DNA of 64,000 nt from contig JAUNMH010000006.1 in the NCBI GenBank assembly GCA_030537495.1, positions 1 through 64,000 of the forward strand, given 5' to 3'. The DNA comes from Clostridia bacterium (lineage in GTDB: Bacteria > Bacillota > Clostridia > Peptostreptococcales > Anaerovoracaceae). Below, one piece after another: positions 41,860-51,755 of the stretch. Positions within the stretch are counted from its first letter, which is position 1. Each line of letters begins with the position of its first letter. The notes beneath the pieces are model-generated. The model searched no databases and was not told the origin of the DNA. It worked only from the letters and a program-made list of their open reading frames with translations. The position numbers and the translations under genes were made by a program.

Positions 41860-44800
41860 ATGACTAAACAATTGAGAAAAAAAGACAATTGTAATAAGAG
41901 AAACAAAGGGTTTTCACTGGTAGAAGTCCTTGCCACTATTGCGATTCTATGCATATTGATGGCGGTGGGGGTTGTGGCCTATACATCATGGCAGAAAACG
42001 GCGGAGTTTAACTACAATAACGAAAACGCAAAGACCATTTACACGGCCCTTCAGAGCGAGCTATCAGCACAGAAATCCGGAAACAGCCTTGGCCCAGTGG
42101 AAAAAAACCTCAAGAATTGGAGTGCTTCCGATGACGAAAATACCAAGGCTTATTGTGGTGCTTTGGACGACGACCTTCTATCAAAACTCACTCTTGCTGA
42201 CATAACTTTGGAAATCATCAATGATAAAGGTGAAAGTGAGACCCTCAAACAGGTTGCGAAAACGGGCACGACCTACGAGGAAATCTACAAGGGTCTGGGC
42301 AGCAGCGTGAAGCGCAAGGTTTATTACCTTAAGGCGACGGCTGCGGATTGGGCCAAGTATCTGGACGACGATGCTAACAACGATCAGCCTCAGGCCAAGC
42401 TACTTTACGACTTGCTTTCACAGTGCTTCAACGAAAAGGATAGAGCATTTTTGGATGGCTCCGTATGCATTGAATTCGATGCGTCAGAGGGCCTGGTGTA
42501 CTCTGTTTTCTACTGCAAGGGCGACAAGTCCAACTTGAACTATAACGTGGGAGCCGAATACAATATGATTAACAGAACCAAGGCGGCCCGCAAGGACAAC
42601 GGCCTGGTTGGCTACTACGGCGTGCGCAATCTTGCCATGGTCGGCGATTTGCTTCTCGGCAGCCCGAAGCTTGAAAATGTAAAGCTAAACAACGAAGAGA
42701 CGCTGAATCTCTCATTTAAGACAAGCATGCCCGCAGCTACATCCAAGCTTACTTACGAGGTTTTCCTTTACGACTCTAAGGACACAGAGGGGAAAAAACC
42801 TCTTGTTGGAATTCGCATGAATAAGCTGGAAAAGGGCACTTCCCTGAAGAACAAGGTTTATGATCTGAAGAGTACGAAGAAGGCGGAAGCCACTGCGGCT
42901 GTGGGAGCTTTGATCGCGGACTGTGAAGTGACGAAATACTATGAGGATGGCGGAAAATCCAAGGCAGGCGAGCAGAGATACATGACCTTCCCTGCGTGGA
43001 TTGATGCAGATGGTAAGGTTACTTTGGTTCTCGATGCCGTTGATTTCAATGTGGCATCAGAGAGCAAGCAGGCAGCGTATAAATCGTATTTGAATTCAAA
43101 GAATGCAGCGTCTGTGGCGGGAGCTGTGCCTGCTAAGGGTAAGTTTGTGTCAGGCCTATATGATACTTTTAGCATTTACCGTCTTGGAATCGAGGATCAC
43201 GACAATATTTACTGCACAGTGCAGGGTATAGGTGGCAATTACAGGCCGACTAAGGTTGAAAAATCAAATGATGCAAATAGAGCTTTTGCAAAATCTACTA
43301 CTGCTGAGCATAAGTTTGAGCTTGGGCTTTCCAGACACTTGTACAATGTGAGATTTGAGGAAACTGCGGCAAGCCGTAATCCTTCGGCTAATTACGAGTA
43401 TGCTTTAACCGGCGGATTTAGCTGGAAGAAAGCCACTGCAATTACTACGGATACAGAAAATACGGCAGCAGGAGACACAAGTCTGGGTAATGTCTATGCA
43501 ATTGATCCTGACCTGTTTAACGGAATAAACTCCGCGGAGGCTGTGATAAAGAGCGGCGAAACCACAGGACTGTCAGCTTCCTTTGGAACAATTGGACAGA
43601 AAATCTGCGTAGGCAATTATGAGAACAGTCAGGATAAGATTTTGGCAGGAAAAGATGCTGCCTTTCCTTCGCTGACAGGGCTGAGGGCGAAGTCCGTGGT
43701 TACGTCAGATGTATCATCCGGAAAGGGCTACAGAATTTCAAACCTTGTAATCGACAAGGATGCTAACGATAAGTGGATCAAGGCTTCGGGCACTTCCGGA
43801 ACCACCTCAACATCCACAGCCAAAACAGAATCGACAGGATTATTCCTTGAAAATAGCGGAAAGATTTCAAAGGTAATCCTTGAAAATATTAAGGTAAAAG
43901 GTGAGGAGAAGACAGGCGCATTTTGCGGTATAGACAAGGGGACCTTAAACAATTTATCTGTTTATTCCCGCGATGAGGCTGATAAGATTAAATCCGACGC
44001 AAGTACCGTGGAAGGTACTACAGAGGTTGGAGGAATTCTAGGAGCTTGGGAGAATAAAAAGAGCTTTGAAGCTTTACAAACCCTAAACAATGAGGCGACT
44101 GTAATCGGTAGTAAGCTTGTAGGGGGAATTCTAGGCCGATTGACTCTTAAGGAAAATGAAAAGAAGAGTCTAACTATTACTGAATGTGAAAATAAAGGTG
44201 TAGTTTTAGGCAAGAATGCCGAATCTTCGTTTATAGGTGGAATTGCAGGAATGATTGGAAAACCAGGGAACGACAAGAATCATCTTGGAGATTATGGAGT
44301 TACAATTACAAATTGTAAGAGCGAACCTATATATGTTAATGACGAACAAAAGAAAAACAGAAACGGCTACTGCGTAGGTGGAATCGTTGGATTCTGCTAT
44401 AACGGACAGGTAAAAAGCAGTTGCAAAGTCAAGAAGAATAGTCTGATTACAGGTGGAAACTACGTAGGTGGAATCATTGGAATGTTCACTGGAATTGTTG
44501 ATATGCAGACCGTCGCAACAGAAGGTACAGGTAACAGCGAGGCGAATGTTGCAGGCAAAAACTATGTTGGTGGTGTTGCTGGATGCTCGAGTGCACTAAA
44601 AGTAGAAGGTAAAACTCTATCACAGTGGATTTTGGACAATGGTGATAACTGGTATACCAAGCTAACAGGTAAAATGCTTGAAATTGACGAGTCAAATCCT
44701 ACTGCATCTATAAAAGACTGGCTTGCTAATGGGGAAATTACTGGCGATTCAGATGGAAAATATACCGGTGGTGTTATTGGATACAATTGCGGAGAATTAG

Positions 44801-47800
44801 CTTACTCTGGAATTGAGGCATTAGAAGGCAAAGTCACTGGTGGAGATTATGTTGGTGGCTTAACGGGATATAATGCTGGCACTGTAATGACAGTAAATTC
44901 TGTATCTGTTAAACGCAAGATACTTGGAACGAACTACATAGGTGGCTTGACAGGCTATAACGGAGGTGTTCTAGGCGACGGAGATAATCACAACATTAAG
45001 TCTAATGAGACTGTTGACGGAAAAAGCTTTGTTGGCGGAATCGTAGGATATAATGATACCGATGCGGTTATCCACGGTAATTGCGACCATTCTGACGAAC
45101 AGAAATATAGAGTCAAAGGCTCTGGAAGTTTTGTTGGCGGGTTAGTTGGCGTAAATTGCTCTGTTAACACAGCGCAACACCTTGAAAGCAGCAATGCAGT
45201 TACGGTTACGGGCAAATACTGCGTCGGCGGTCTCATGGGTGGAAATGTCTTACGCAGCAACGGCTCAGTAGAAGTAAAGAACAAAACCATCAAAGCCAAC
45301 GTCACCGCAGGAGGAGGCGTGGCCGGCGGATATATCGGATATAATAAGATGTTAGGAAGTACATCTGTTAGCAAAGCAGAGCTGAGAGCTGGACTTACGA
45401 AGCTCGCAGATAGCCTTAGCAATAAGGGTGATTATGCAGGAGTTATGGAACTTCTAGCTTCTGAAGTTGTGGCAGATGGCAACCTAACGAAGGGCAAAAT
45501 GGTCATATCGTCAACTAGCGATGAAGCAGGAAAGATAAAGGGTGGAGTGTTCTCAGGCGGATTTATCGGATATAATGCTGACAATACTAAGTTGACTATG
45601 GGCAAACTTACCAATAAGGCAGAATGGGTTGAAGTTACTAGCAAGATTAAGGGAACGCAACTATATAATGTGCCAGAATCAGTGGTGACTAATTCCGGTT
45701 ATGGTTTTGTAGGCGGAATCATTGGATACGTCGGCGAAAATACAACACTGAAGACATGCAAAAACGAGGGTACTGTCAAGGGTGGAACCTACACTGGTGG
45801 CCTTTGCGAAGTCAATAAGGGAACCATTGAAGATTGCACTGTATATGCCCCTATTACCGATGCAAAGACTGAAAGAGTTGGTGGCCTTTGTGGTGTTAAT
45901 TTTGGAACTGTAAAGAATCCGAAATTTGGTGGTAATAAGGTCGTTGGCAGCAGTGGAACCGGAGGCATAGCTTCCGAAAATTACGGAACAATCAATGTAA
46001 CTAACAAAGATTTTGGAACTGTATCTGTTGAAGGTGGAACAGGCTCTGATGTTAAGAACATTGGCGGAATCGTAGCATATAATATTAAGTTGACGGATGC
46101 CAAATACGCAGGAAAGATTAGTTTTACGGATAATAGCACAGCGCTAGAAAAGGTTAAGGTTGATGTAACTGCAAGTGATGCTAGCAATGTTGGTGGAATC
46201 GTTGGTCAGGATCGTGGTGGCTCTGTCAATACATCTGATGAAAAAGGTAAATTTATTAAGACTACAGTCACTGGAACTGTAATTGGAAAAAACTCTGTAG
46301 GCGGAGCAATTGGAACTACTGGAAATACAGCAGCAGGCGTGACTGGATCAGTAATTACTGGTTTTGACGCTGACGTGGGGCTGACTGTAACCGCAAGCAA
46401 AGATAATGCTGGCGGAGTTGTCGGAACTATGGCTTCGGAGAGCGTTATTGTAACTGAATGTGTGAACAATGGTAAAGTTGAGAGCAATCAGTACGCAGGA
46501 GGAATCGTTGGAAATGCAAGCGCTGGCACGGGCACAATTACGAACTGTGAAAATAAGGGAAAGCTTAGCATTGCTAAATACCTAGGCGGAATTGCCGGAG
46601 GCGTTTCGTCAGATAATATGACCGTTAGTGACTGCGTAAATAATGGCAAAACCGGCAATAATGAAACAGAATATGCCGGTGGTATAATCGGTAAAATCTC
46701 GGCACAGAAGGCTGTTGTAACAAAGTGCGTGAACCATGAATCAGTTGAGGGCAAGCGATATGCCGGCGGAATTGTCGGTGGCGTAGCGCATGAGGGTGAA
46801 GTTGTTGCGACTATTTCTGAATCCAAGAATTTCGGGGAAATCAAAACCACCGGAGAGGGTGCAGGCGGAATTGTTGGCGGTAACGGCGCTCATTACTTGT
46901 TTATCACAGATAGCTTCAACAAGAACGCTGTAAAATCAGAGGGCAACGCAGTAGCTACAGGCCTTAATTGCAACGCAACTGTTGGAGGAATTCTAGGCAA
47001 GAGTAACGGACAGGAAAACATTTTCAGATGCAGAAATTACGGTGAATCAACTTGTGGAGCAGATGCAGGTGACAAAAACAACGCTTCTGGAATTGCAAGC
47101 AATTTCAATGACATGGTTGAATGTTTCGATTTCAGACCAAGCAGTGTGAGCAAGTTGACAACCGGAGATGATGAGCCGAGGTATTCATATTTTTATAGTA
47201 AGGCTATGGAGTCGATTTTTGAAGGTGAAGATAAATCGTCTGAGAATTTTTGGCTCAGACAATATAGAAGAGGATGGGCTCTTGCTGCAAGTGTAAAAAC
47301 TGCTTTCAAATCAAGAGTTGACGAGCTAGGTAGGAAGGGCTTACCTGTTGGAATCCATAAATATACATTCCCGGATGACTATGTTTTTTCAAGCTATAAG
47401 ATATGGGACAATATATACAACCCTGTATTTGAAAAAACTATACCGGGAGTGGCAATAGAGGATTTAAAGAAATTTGATTTGGATCAAAGCAAGGAAGTAA
47501 CAGAAGGCTTTAATATTAGCAATGAGTTGTATAACGTCATGGAAAGTTATAAATCCGGACTCGGATATGTAGAAGATTACTTTAAGCGTAGCCAACCTGA
47601 AAAGGAAACTAAGAAGGTCAGTGGTATTGGCGTATCTCAGAACGGGAAAAAACTATCGGCAACTTGGAAAGAAACCAAAGACGCTTATGGTTACAAGGTT
47701 ATGGTAGCCTTTGTTGGGGGTACATCTGGAGCGCAGATTTTACACACAAGCTATCTAGTACCTTCAGAGTCTTGGTCATGCGAGATTCCAGATGAATGGT

Positions 47801-47964
47801 ACAACTATGGCTCTAAAGGCACCGTTGAATTACACGTATTTGTTAGAGCGGTATACGCAAGTGAATTGCCAAGAAAAAACCAACTGTTTGATTTGACAAA
47901 ATGGGAAAGCGAAAATCCAGTGAACAATGGCGACTTCATAAATAAACTAATAAAGATTAAATAG
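41860..47964 (+). CDS. Giant prepilin with GLUG repeats, probable pilus-tip adhesin
   Basis: A 2034-residue protein with a class III prepilin leader: basic residues, then 'KGFSLVEVLATIAILCILMA', with Glu at +5. It is therefore predicted to be cut by PilD and built into the pilus, although it is over ten times the size of normal pilins. Residues about 240-720 are a mixed region. About 723-1712 hold some 28 repeats of the form GG-I/V/L-x-G ('VGGIVGYN', 'AGGIVGNA'), each 25-60 residues apart, matching the GLUG motif of surface adhesins (beta-helix-like). A fibronectin III-like domain lies near 1895-2000. It heads the minor pilin genes. Confidence 0.9.
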   Translation: MTKQLRKKDNCNKRNKGFSLVEVLATIAILCILMAVGVVAYTSWQKTAEFNYNNENAKTIYTALQSELSAQKSGNSLGPVEKNLKNWSASDDENTKAYCGALDDDLLSKLTLADITLEIINDKGESETLKQVAKTGTTYEEIYKGLGSSVKRKVYYLKATAADWAKYLDDDANNDQPQAKLLYDLLSQCFNEKDRAFLDGSVCIEFDASEGLVYSVFYCKGDKSNLNYNVGAEYNMINRTKAARKDNGLVGYYGVRNLAMVGDLLLGSPKLENVKLNNEETLNLSFKTSMPAATSKLTYEVFLYDSKDTEGKKPLVGIRMNKLEKGTSLKNKVYDLKSTKKAEATAAVGALIADCEVTKYYEDGGKSKAGEQRYMTFPAWIDADGKVTLVLDAVDFNVASESKQAAYKSYLNSKNAASVAGAVPAKGKFVSGLYDTFSIYRLGIEDHDNIYCTVQGIGGNYRPTKVEKSNDANRAFAKSTTAEHKFELGLSRHLYNVRFEETAASRNPSANYEYALTGGFSWKKATAITTDTENTAAGDTSLGNVYAIDPDLFNGINSAEAVIKSGETTGLSASFGTIGQKICVGNYENSQDKILAGKDAAFPSLTGLRAKSVVTSDVSSGKGYRISNLVIDKDANDKWIKASGTSGTTSTSTAKTESTGLFLENSGKISKVILENIKVKGEEKTGAFCGIDKGTLNNLSVYSRDEADKIKSDASTVEGTTEVGGILGAWENKKSFEALQTLNNEATVIGSKLVGGILGRLTLKENEKKSLTITECENKGVVLGKNAESSFIGGIAGMIGKPGNDKNHLGDYGVTITNCKSEPIYVNDEQKKNRNGYCVGGIVGFCYNGQVKSSCKVKKNSLITGGNYVGGIIGMFTGIVDMQTVATEGTGNSEANVAGKNYVGGVAGCSSALKVEGKTLSQWILDNGDNWYTKLTGKMLEIDESNPTASIKDWLANGEITGDSDGKYTGGVIGYNCGELAYSGIEALEGKVTGGDYVGGLTGYNAGTVMTVNSVSVKRKILGTNYIGGLTGYNGGVLGDGDNHNIKSNETVDGKSFVGGIVGYNDTDAVIHGNCDHSDEQKYRVKGSGSFVGGLVGVNCSVNTAQHLESSNAVTVTGKYCVGGLMGGNVLRSNGSVEVKNKTIKANVTAGGGVAGGYIGYNKMLGSTSVSKAELRAGLTKLADSLSNKGDYAGVMELLASEVVADGNLTKGKMVISSTSDEAGKIKGGVFSGGFIGYNADNTKLTMGKLTNKAEWVEVTSKIKGTQLYNVPESVVTNSGYGFVGGIIGYVGENTTLKTCKNEGTVKGGTYTGGLCEVNKGTIEDCTVYAPITDAKTERVGGLCGVNFGTVKNPKFGGNKVVGSSGTGGIASENYGTINVTNKDFGTVSVEGGTGSDVKNIGGIVAYNIKLTDAKYAGKISFTDNSTALEKVKVDVTASDASNVGGIVGQDRGGSVNTSDEKGKFIKTTVTGTVIGKNSVGGAIGTTGNTAAGVTGSVITGFDADVGLTVTASKDNAGGVVGTMASESVIVTECVNNGKVESNQYAGGIVGNASAGTGTITNCENKGKLSIAKYLGGIAGGVSSDNMTVSDCVNNGKTGNNETEYAGGIIGKISAQKAVVTKCVNHESVEGKRYAGGIVGGVAHEGEVVATISESKNFGEIKTTGEGAGGIVGGNGAHYLFITDSFNKNAVKSEGNAVATGLNCNATVGGILGKSNGQENIFRCRNYGESTCGADAGDKNNASGIASNFNDMVECFDFRPSSVSKLTTGDDEPRYSYFYSKAMESIFEGEDKSSENFWLRQYRRGWALAASVKTAFKSRVDELGRKGLPVGIHKYTFPDDYVFSSYKIWDNIYNPVFEKTIPGVAIEDLKKFDLDQSKEVTEGFNISNELYNVMESYKSGLGYVEDYFKRSQPEKETKKVSGIGVSQNGKKLSATWKETKDAYGYKVMVAFVGGTSGAQILHTSYLVPSESWSCEIPDEWYNYGSKGTVELHVFVRAVYASELPRKNQLFDLTKWESENPVNNGDFINKLIKIK

Positions 47965-47987
47965 TAAAACGGAAAGAAGGTGGGCCG

Positions 47988-48554
47988 ATGAGAAAACTGA
48001 ATAGTAAAAAAGGCAGTTCTATGGTAATTGCGCTAGTTACGATATTGATTGTTACTCTGGCCTGCCTCTCTCTTTTCATGACCATGTCTGCTGTGACAAG
48101 GAAGGCTGGTAGCAGTGTGCAGATGGAGCAGGCTAGGATTGCTGCGGCATCTGCTAGCCAGGTGATTCAAAAGCAAATTGAAGAGGGTGTGACTGTAACG
48201 AAGGACAGCTCTGGAAGCACTGGAGGCGAGACTTATACGGCTACAGTTAACAATCAAATTTCGCAATACATATATGATGAACTTGGGAATGAGACGAAAA
48301 CCTTCAACTTGGATGCTCCTATTGAATTTCCGAAGAGTTACTCTAAGTGTGATTTGAAAATGACCATATGGAAAGGATCCGAAGATGGAGCTAGCGCTGA
48401 AGGCGGTAGCAGTGACAATACTCTTTATGTAAAGGTTACTGCAAAGGTTAGTGGCGTAGGCGGAGCAGAAAGCTGTAGCCTGACTTCGAGTTTTGATAGT
48501 TGGGAACTTGAAAATGGCATGAGCTGGTGGAAATACTCTGGGGAGATGAGATAG
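47988..48554 (+). CDS. Minor pilin / PilX-like protein
   Basis: A 188-residue protein with 'KKGSSMVIALVTILIVTLAC' at the N-terminus, the PilX-type start in which the residue after Gly is Ser and no Glu5 is present (GspK/PilX proteins share this). The rest is a Ser/Gly-rich globular domain. It follows the giant prepilin by 23 bases with AAGAAGGTGGG upstream. Together with the two next genes it should form the priming or tip complex that carries the large adhesin. Confidence 0.8.
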   Translation: MRKLNSKKGSSMVIALVTILIVTLACLSLFMTMSAVTRKAGSSVQMEQARIAAASASQVIQKQIEEGVTVTKDSSGSTGGETYTATVNNQISQYIYDELGNETKTFNLDAPIEFPKSYSKCDLKMTIWKGSEDGASAEGGSSDNTLYVKVTAKVSGVGGAESCSLTSSFDSWELENGMSWWKYSGEMR

Positions 48555-48556
48555 GC

Positions 48557-48970
48557 ATGAGATTATTTGGTAAAAATGCTATGGGGAAAACAGTCGTTAG
48601 CAAAACGGATATAAGGGAGAGCTCAAAGAGGAAGCTGCGCAGTTCTAAGGGGACGACGCTGGCGGAGACTTTGTGTGCTTTTATCATCGTTGTGCTGGCG
48701 CTGACGATGCTGGGCAATGTAATTGTTCAGGCGTGTAATACGGTGAAAGTTAGCGAAAATATGGAAAAAGAGAACCAGGCTGTTTTGGAAAACTACTGGA
48801 AGGGCACTGTAACAGGTGTTGGAGCGGCTGCTGATACCAAGGGTGCCCTGAAATTTACGGATGCAGATGGCAAGGATATTTCAATGAATGTGACGATAAA
48901 TGAGCACGAATATAAGAATGCCGATGGAAGCTATACTAGTGCCATTTATGATTTTAGCGAGTATAAGTAG
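48557..48970 (+). CDS. Minor pilin (PilV/GspI-like)
   Basis: About 137 residues. The leader is unusually long and basic (about 33 residues), ending 'KLRSSKG', then 'TTLAETLCAFIIVVLALTML' with Glu5 conserved. The globular domain is small. The ATG at 48557 is chosen since GGAGATGAG precedes it; an upstream in-frame ATG overlaps the previous gene by 28 bases. Part of the three-gene minor pilin set. Confidence 0.8.
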   Translation: MRLFGKNAMGKTVVSKTDIRESSKRKLRSSKGTTLAETLCAFIIVVLALTMLGNVIVQACNTVKVSENMEKENQAVLENYWKGTVTGVGAAADTKGALKFTDADGKDISMNVTINEHEYKNADGSYTSAIYDFSEYK

Positions 48971-48993
48971 ATAGAGACTGGGAGTTTTGATAT

Positions 48994-49674
48994 ATGAGGA
49001 TTCTTGGGAGGATGCTAGGCGTTAAGACCCTGGGAAAACTGAAGAACAAGAAGGGTGTTTCTCTTGCGGAGATGCTGGTTTGTGTCATACTTGTCAGCCT
49101 GATTTCGATGATGACGTGCACAGGGATTTTGACCTCTTTTCGCGTAGGTGGGCAGGTGAGCAAGGTGGCTTCGGTGCAGTCGGTTAGCGATACCATTATG
49201 AACCGCATTACGGGGGAACTGTCTGACGCGTATGCGGGTGACGTGTATCTGGCAGCTGGAGAGTCGCCGGTGGTGGCTTTCTATGGGAAATCCGGAGCGC
49301 CTATGTATATTACAGCATATAATAAACCCGATGTGGATTGGAATTCCAGGGCCGGAGATGCAGGCAAGGGATATTTGATGGTTTACTATTGTGGCGCCTT
49401 GCAGACAGATGGCTCAGTTAGTCCGTCGATTTGGACTATAGATAAGGGCGCATATATGGGATTTGCTATTGATTCCCTGACTTTTTCCGATGCAGGTGAG
49501 AAGGAAAATCATCCTCTGGTAAAAGTGAAGCTTAAGATGAAGGCTGTAAATGGAGATAAGACTTATAGTGCGGAAAAGATTATCTGCTGCTATAACCTGG
49601 AGGCCAGCAATATGAGGGTTGTAGATGATGTGGACAAGATTCTTAAGGTGGAGAATTTCTCGGATATTTTGTGA
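48994..49674 (+). CDS. Minor pilin (PilW/GspJ-like)
   Basis: A 226-residue prepilin. The leader ends 'KNKKG' and the mature start is 'VSLAEMLVCVILVSLISMMT' with Glu5. The globular domain has two Cys near residue 200 ('KIICCYN'). It closes the pilus cluster. The intergenic stretch to gpmI (413 bases) contains only the inverted-repeat element B. Confidence 0.82.
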   Translation: MRILGRMLGVKTLGKLKNKKGVSLAEMLVCVILVSLISMMTCTGILTSFRVGGQVSKVASVQSVSDTIMNRITGELSDAYAGDVYLAAGESPVVAFYGKSGAPMYITAYNKPDVDWNSRAGDAGKGYLMVYYCGALQTDGSVSPSIWTIDKGAYMGFAIDSLTFSDAGEKENHPLVKVKLKMKAVNGDKTYSAEKIICCYNLEASNMRVVDDVDKILKVENFSDIL

Positions 49675-49718
49675 CCTGTCAATTAAGCTATCAGGTTAGC
49701 AGGCGCAGGCGTGGATTA

Positions 49719-49996
49719 ATCTATCATTTCTGGCACATTTGGCACATTTTGAATGCGCCAGTACCAAAGCGAGGTCGCTATTAGTGTCGAAAACCTTGAT
49801 TTGGAATTTAATGTAAATTGCATCATAAAAATAATACCCCTTTTCGAGTGAAAAAACGTCGAAAAGGGGTAACTTTTTTGAAATTCTTTGAAACTGTAAA
49901 ATAATGTATGCGCATTTAACATCGAAAAGCCATTTAGAACGGGACTTTTGGTACTGGACAAGTCAAAAGCCCTTGTATGTGCCAGAAATGATAGAT
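49719..49996. mobile_element. MITE-like inverted-repeat element, family 1, copy B
   Basis: The cleanest copy: ends ATCTATCATTTCTGGCACAT and its exact reverse complement (20 bp, perfect). A second perfect inverted repeat, CCAGTACCAAA (49758-49768) and TTTGGTACTGG (49947-49957), lies exactly 39 bp inside each end. The middle holds the hairpin listed separately. No reading frame of note. It occupies nearly all of the gap between the convergent pilus and gpmI genes. Confidence 0.78.
49836..49880 (+). terminator. Strong bidirectional hairpin inside element B
   Basis: ACCCCTTTTCGA (49836-49847) pairs perfectly with TCGAAAAGGGGT (49859-49870), followed by AACTTTTTT. With convergent genes on both sides it could serve as terminator for the pilus operon and for gpmI. 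Confidence 0.7.
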
Positions 49997-50088
49997 TTGG
50001 CATCGTCTGATTGAGATGCGAGCGTAAATCCCTATAGAATTTGCTACGCATTTTTATATTAACATTTACAACGCCGCCACACCGCCTA

Positions 50089-51633
50089 TTATTTCAGCAA
50101 GCTAACGCCGTTCATTTCCTTTGGAATTTCAAGGTCCATGAGGGTTAGCATAGTGGGTGCGATGTCAGCTAGTTTGCCACCATCAGCTAGGGCATCAGCG
50201 CCTTTGAGGCCCTCGGAGTCGCCAGAAATCCATACTAGCGGAACCTGGTTTAAGGAGTGGGCTGTAACTACATTGCCTTCGCTATCCATCATGCAGTCGG
50301 CATTTCCGTGGTCTGCAGTTAGAAGGATCTGGCCGCCTTTTGCAAGGACTGCATCTACGATTTGAGGTACGCATTTGTCAAGAGCTTCGATGGCGGCAAC
50401 AGCTGCATCCATTACGCCAGTGTGGCCTACCATGTCAGCGTTGGCGAAGTTTAAGATGATGCAGTCATATTTGTCGGATTCGATTTGTTCAAGAACTTTT
50501 TCAGTTACAGTGAAGGCACTCATTTCAGGCTGCAAGTCATAAGTTGCAACGCTTGGAGAAGGTACAAGGATACGGTCCTCGCCCTTGCAAGGTTCTTCTA
50601 CGCCACCGTTAAAGAAGAAAGTTACGTGAGCATATTTTTCGGTTTCGGCGATTCTAAGCTGAGTCAGGCCTAAAGATGAGATGTAGTCACCGAAAGTATT
50701 TGACAGTTTTTCCGGTGGGAACGCAACTAGGACGTTAGGCATAGTAGCGTCATATCTAGTCATGCACACGTACTTAAGGTTGTCGATTTTCTTCTTTCTA
50801 TCAAAACCAGCAAAGTCATTATCAACAAAGCTTCTTGTGATTTCTCTCGCTCTGTCTGGTCTGAAGTTGAACATTACCATAGCGTCGCCGGAGTTTACAG
50901 TTCTATTTACGCCGTCGATAACAGTTGGCTTTACAAACTCGTCGTTTTCATCGCGAGTGTAGGCACTGTCCACTGCGGCACATCCAGTTGCAGCCTCCAT
51001 GCCCTGGCCAAGTGTCATTGCATCATAAGCAAGCTGAACTCTTTCCCATCTATTGTCCCTGTCCATGGCGTAATAACGGCCGGAAATCGTTGCAATTTCA
51101 CCGATTCCTACCTGGTTCAAGTGTTCCTGAAGTGCAGTGATGTACTGGTTTGCACACCTTGGCGGAACGTCACGACCGTCAAGGAAACAGTGGATGAAGA
51201 CCTTCTTCACACCCTTCTTTTTCGCCATATCGATCAAAGCAAACAGATGTGAAATGTGGCTGTGCACTCCTCCGTCTGAAAGAAGCCCCAGAAGATGAAG
51301 AGCTGAGTCATTGGTAATGACATGGTCCATTGCTTCATTAAAAGCAGGATTCTCAAAGAAATCCCCGTCCTCAATGGACTTGGTTATTCTAGTTAATTCT
51401 TGATAAACGATTCTTCCAGCACCGATATTTAGGTGTCCAACCTCTGAATTTCCCATTTGACCTTCAGGTAGACCAACAGCAAGGCCTGAGGCATTTAGCC
51501 TTGTCCATGGGTATTTTTCAAAGATTTTATCAAGATTTGGTTTATATGCATTTCTGATGGCATTGGCTTCACTTAGATTGTCATTGATGCCGTAGCCGTC
51601 AAGAATCATAAGCATTGTAGGTTTTTTTCTCAC
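50089..51633 (-). CDS. gpmI: 2,3-bisphosphoglycerate-independent phosphoglycerate mutase
   Basis: A 514-residue manganese-dependent glycolytic enzyme that interconverts 3- and 2-phosphoglycerate. The first metal site and nucleophile Ser are in 'MLMILDGYG' and '[13 protein letters not shown]' (near residue 62). The later metal ligands are in '[12 protein letters not shown]' and '[11 protein letters not shown]'. Length and motifs are standard. It uses a GTG start with AGGAGG just upstream. Transcribed divergently from addA. No other glycolytic gene is next to it. Confidence 0.97.
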   Translation of the reverse strand: MRKKPTMLMILDGYGINDNLSEANAIRNAYKPNLDKIFEKYPWTRLNASGLAVGLPEGQMGNSEVGHLNIGAGRIVYQELTRITKSIEDGDFFENPAFNEAMDHVITNDSALHLLGLLSDGGVHSHISHLFALIDMAKKKGVKKVFIHCFLDGRDVPPRCANQYITALQEHLNQVGIGEIATISGRYYAMDRDNRWERVQLAYDAMTLGQGMEAATGCAAVDSAYTRDENDEFVKPTVIDGVNRTVNSGDAMVMFNFRPDRAREITRSFVDNDFAGFDRKKKIDNLKYVCMTRYDATMPNVLVAFPPEKLSNTFGDYISSLGLTQLRIAETEKYAHVTFFFNGGVEEPCKGEDRILVPSPSVATYDLQPEMSAFTVTEKVLEQIESDKYDCIILNFANADMVGHTGVMDAAVAAIEALDKCVPQIVDAVLAKGGQILLTADHGNADCMMDSEGNVVTAHSLNQVPLVWISGDSEGLKGADALADGGKLADIAPTMLTLMDLEIPKEMNGVSLLK

Positions 51634-51671
51634 GTTAGATTTCCTCCTGTATACTAATCATTATTGATTTC

Positions 51672-51699
51672 ATTATATCAAATTTTTTGTTATAATCAA
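51672..51699 (-). promoter_or_regulatory. Predicted promoter of gpmI
   Basis: On the minus strand TTGATT (51699-51694), 16-base spacer, TATAAT (51677-51672). Its -35 overlaps a plus-strand TATAAT (51691-51696) that is the likely -10 of addA, so the two promoters may interfere. Confidence 0.6.
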
Positions 51700-51755
51700 G
51701 GGAAGAGGATATACGTAAACCTTAAACATAGAATTTCAAGGAGAAACAGGCAAAA

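Noticed and set aside
44030-47000. Several open minus-strand frames inside the giant prepilin gene
   Set aside because: They are the antisense of Gly-Gly-Ile repeats and give low-complexity Pro/Thr/Ser proteins with no ribosome binding sites.
44030-47000. Repeat array considered as CRISPR-like
   Set aside because: Repeats are protein-coding, vary in spacing and sequence, and no cas genes are present.
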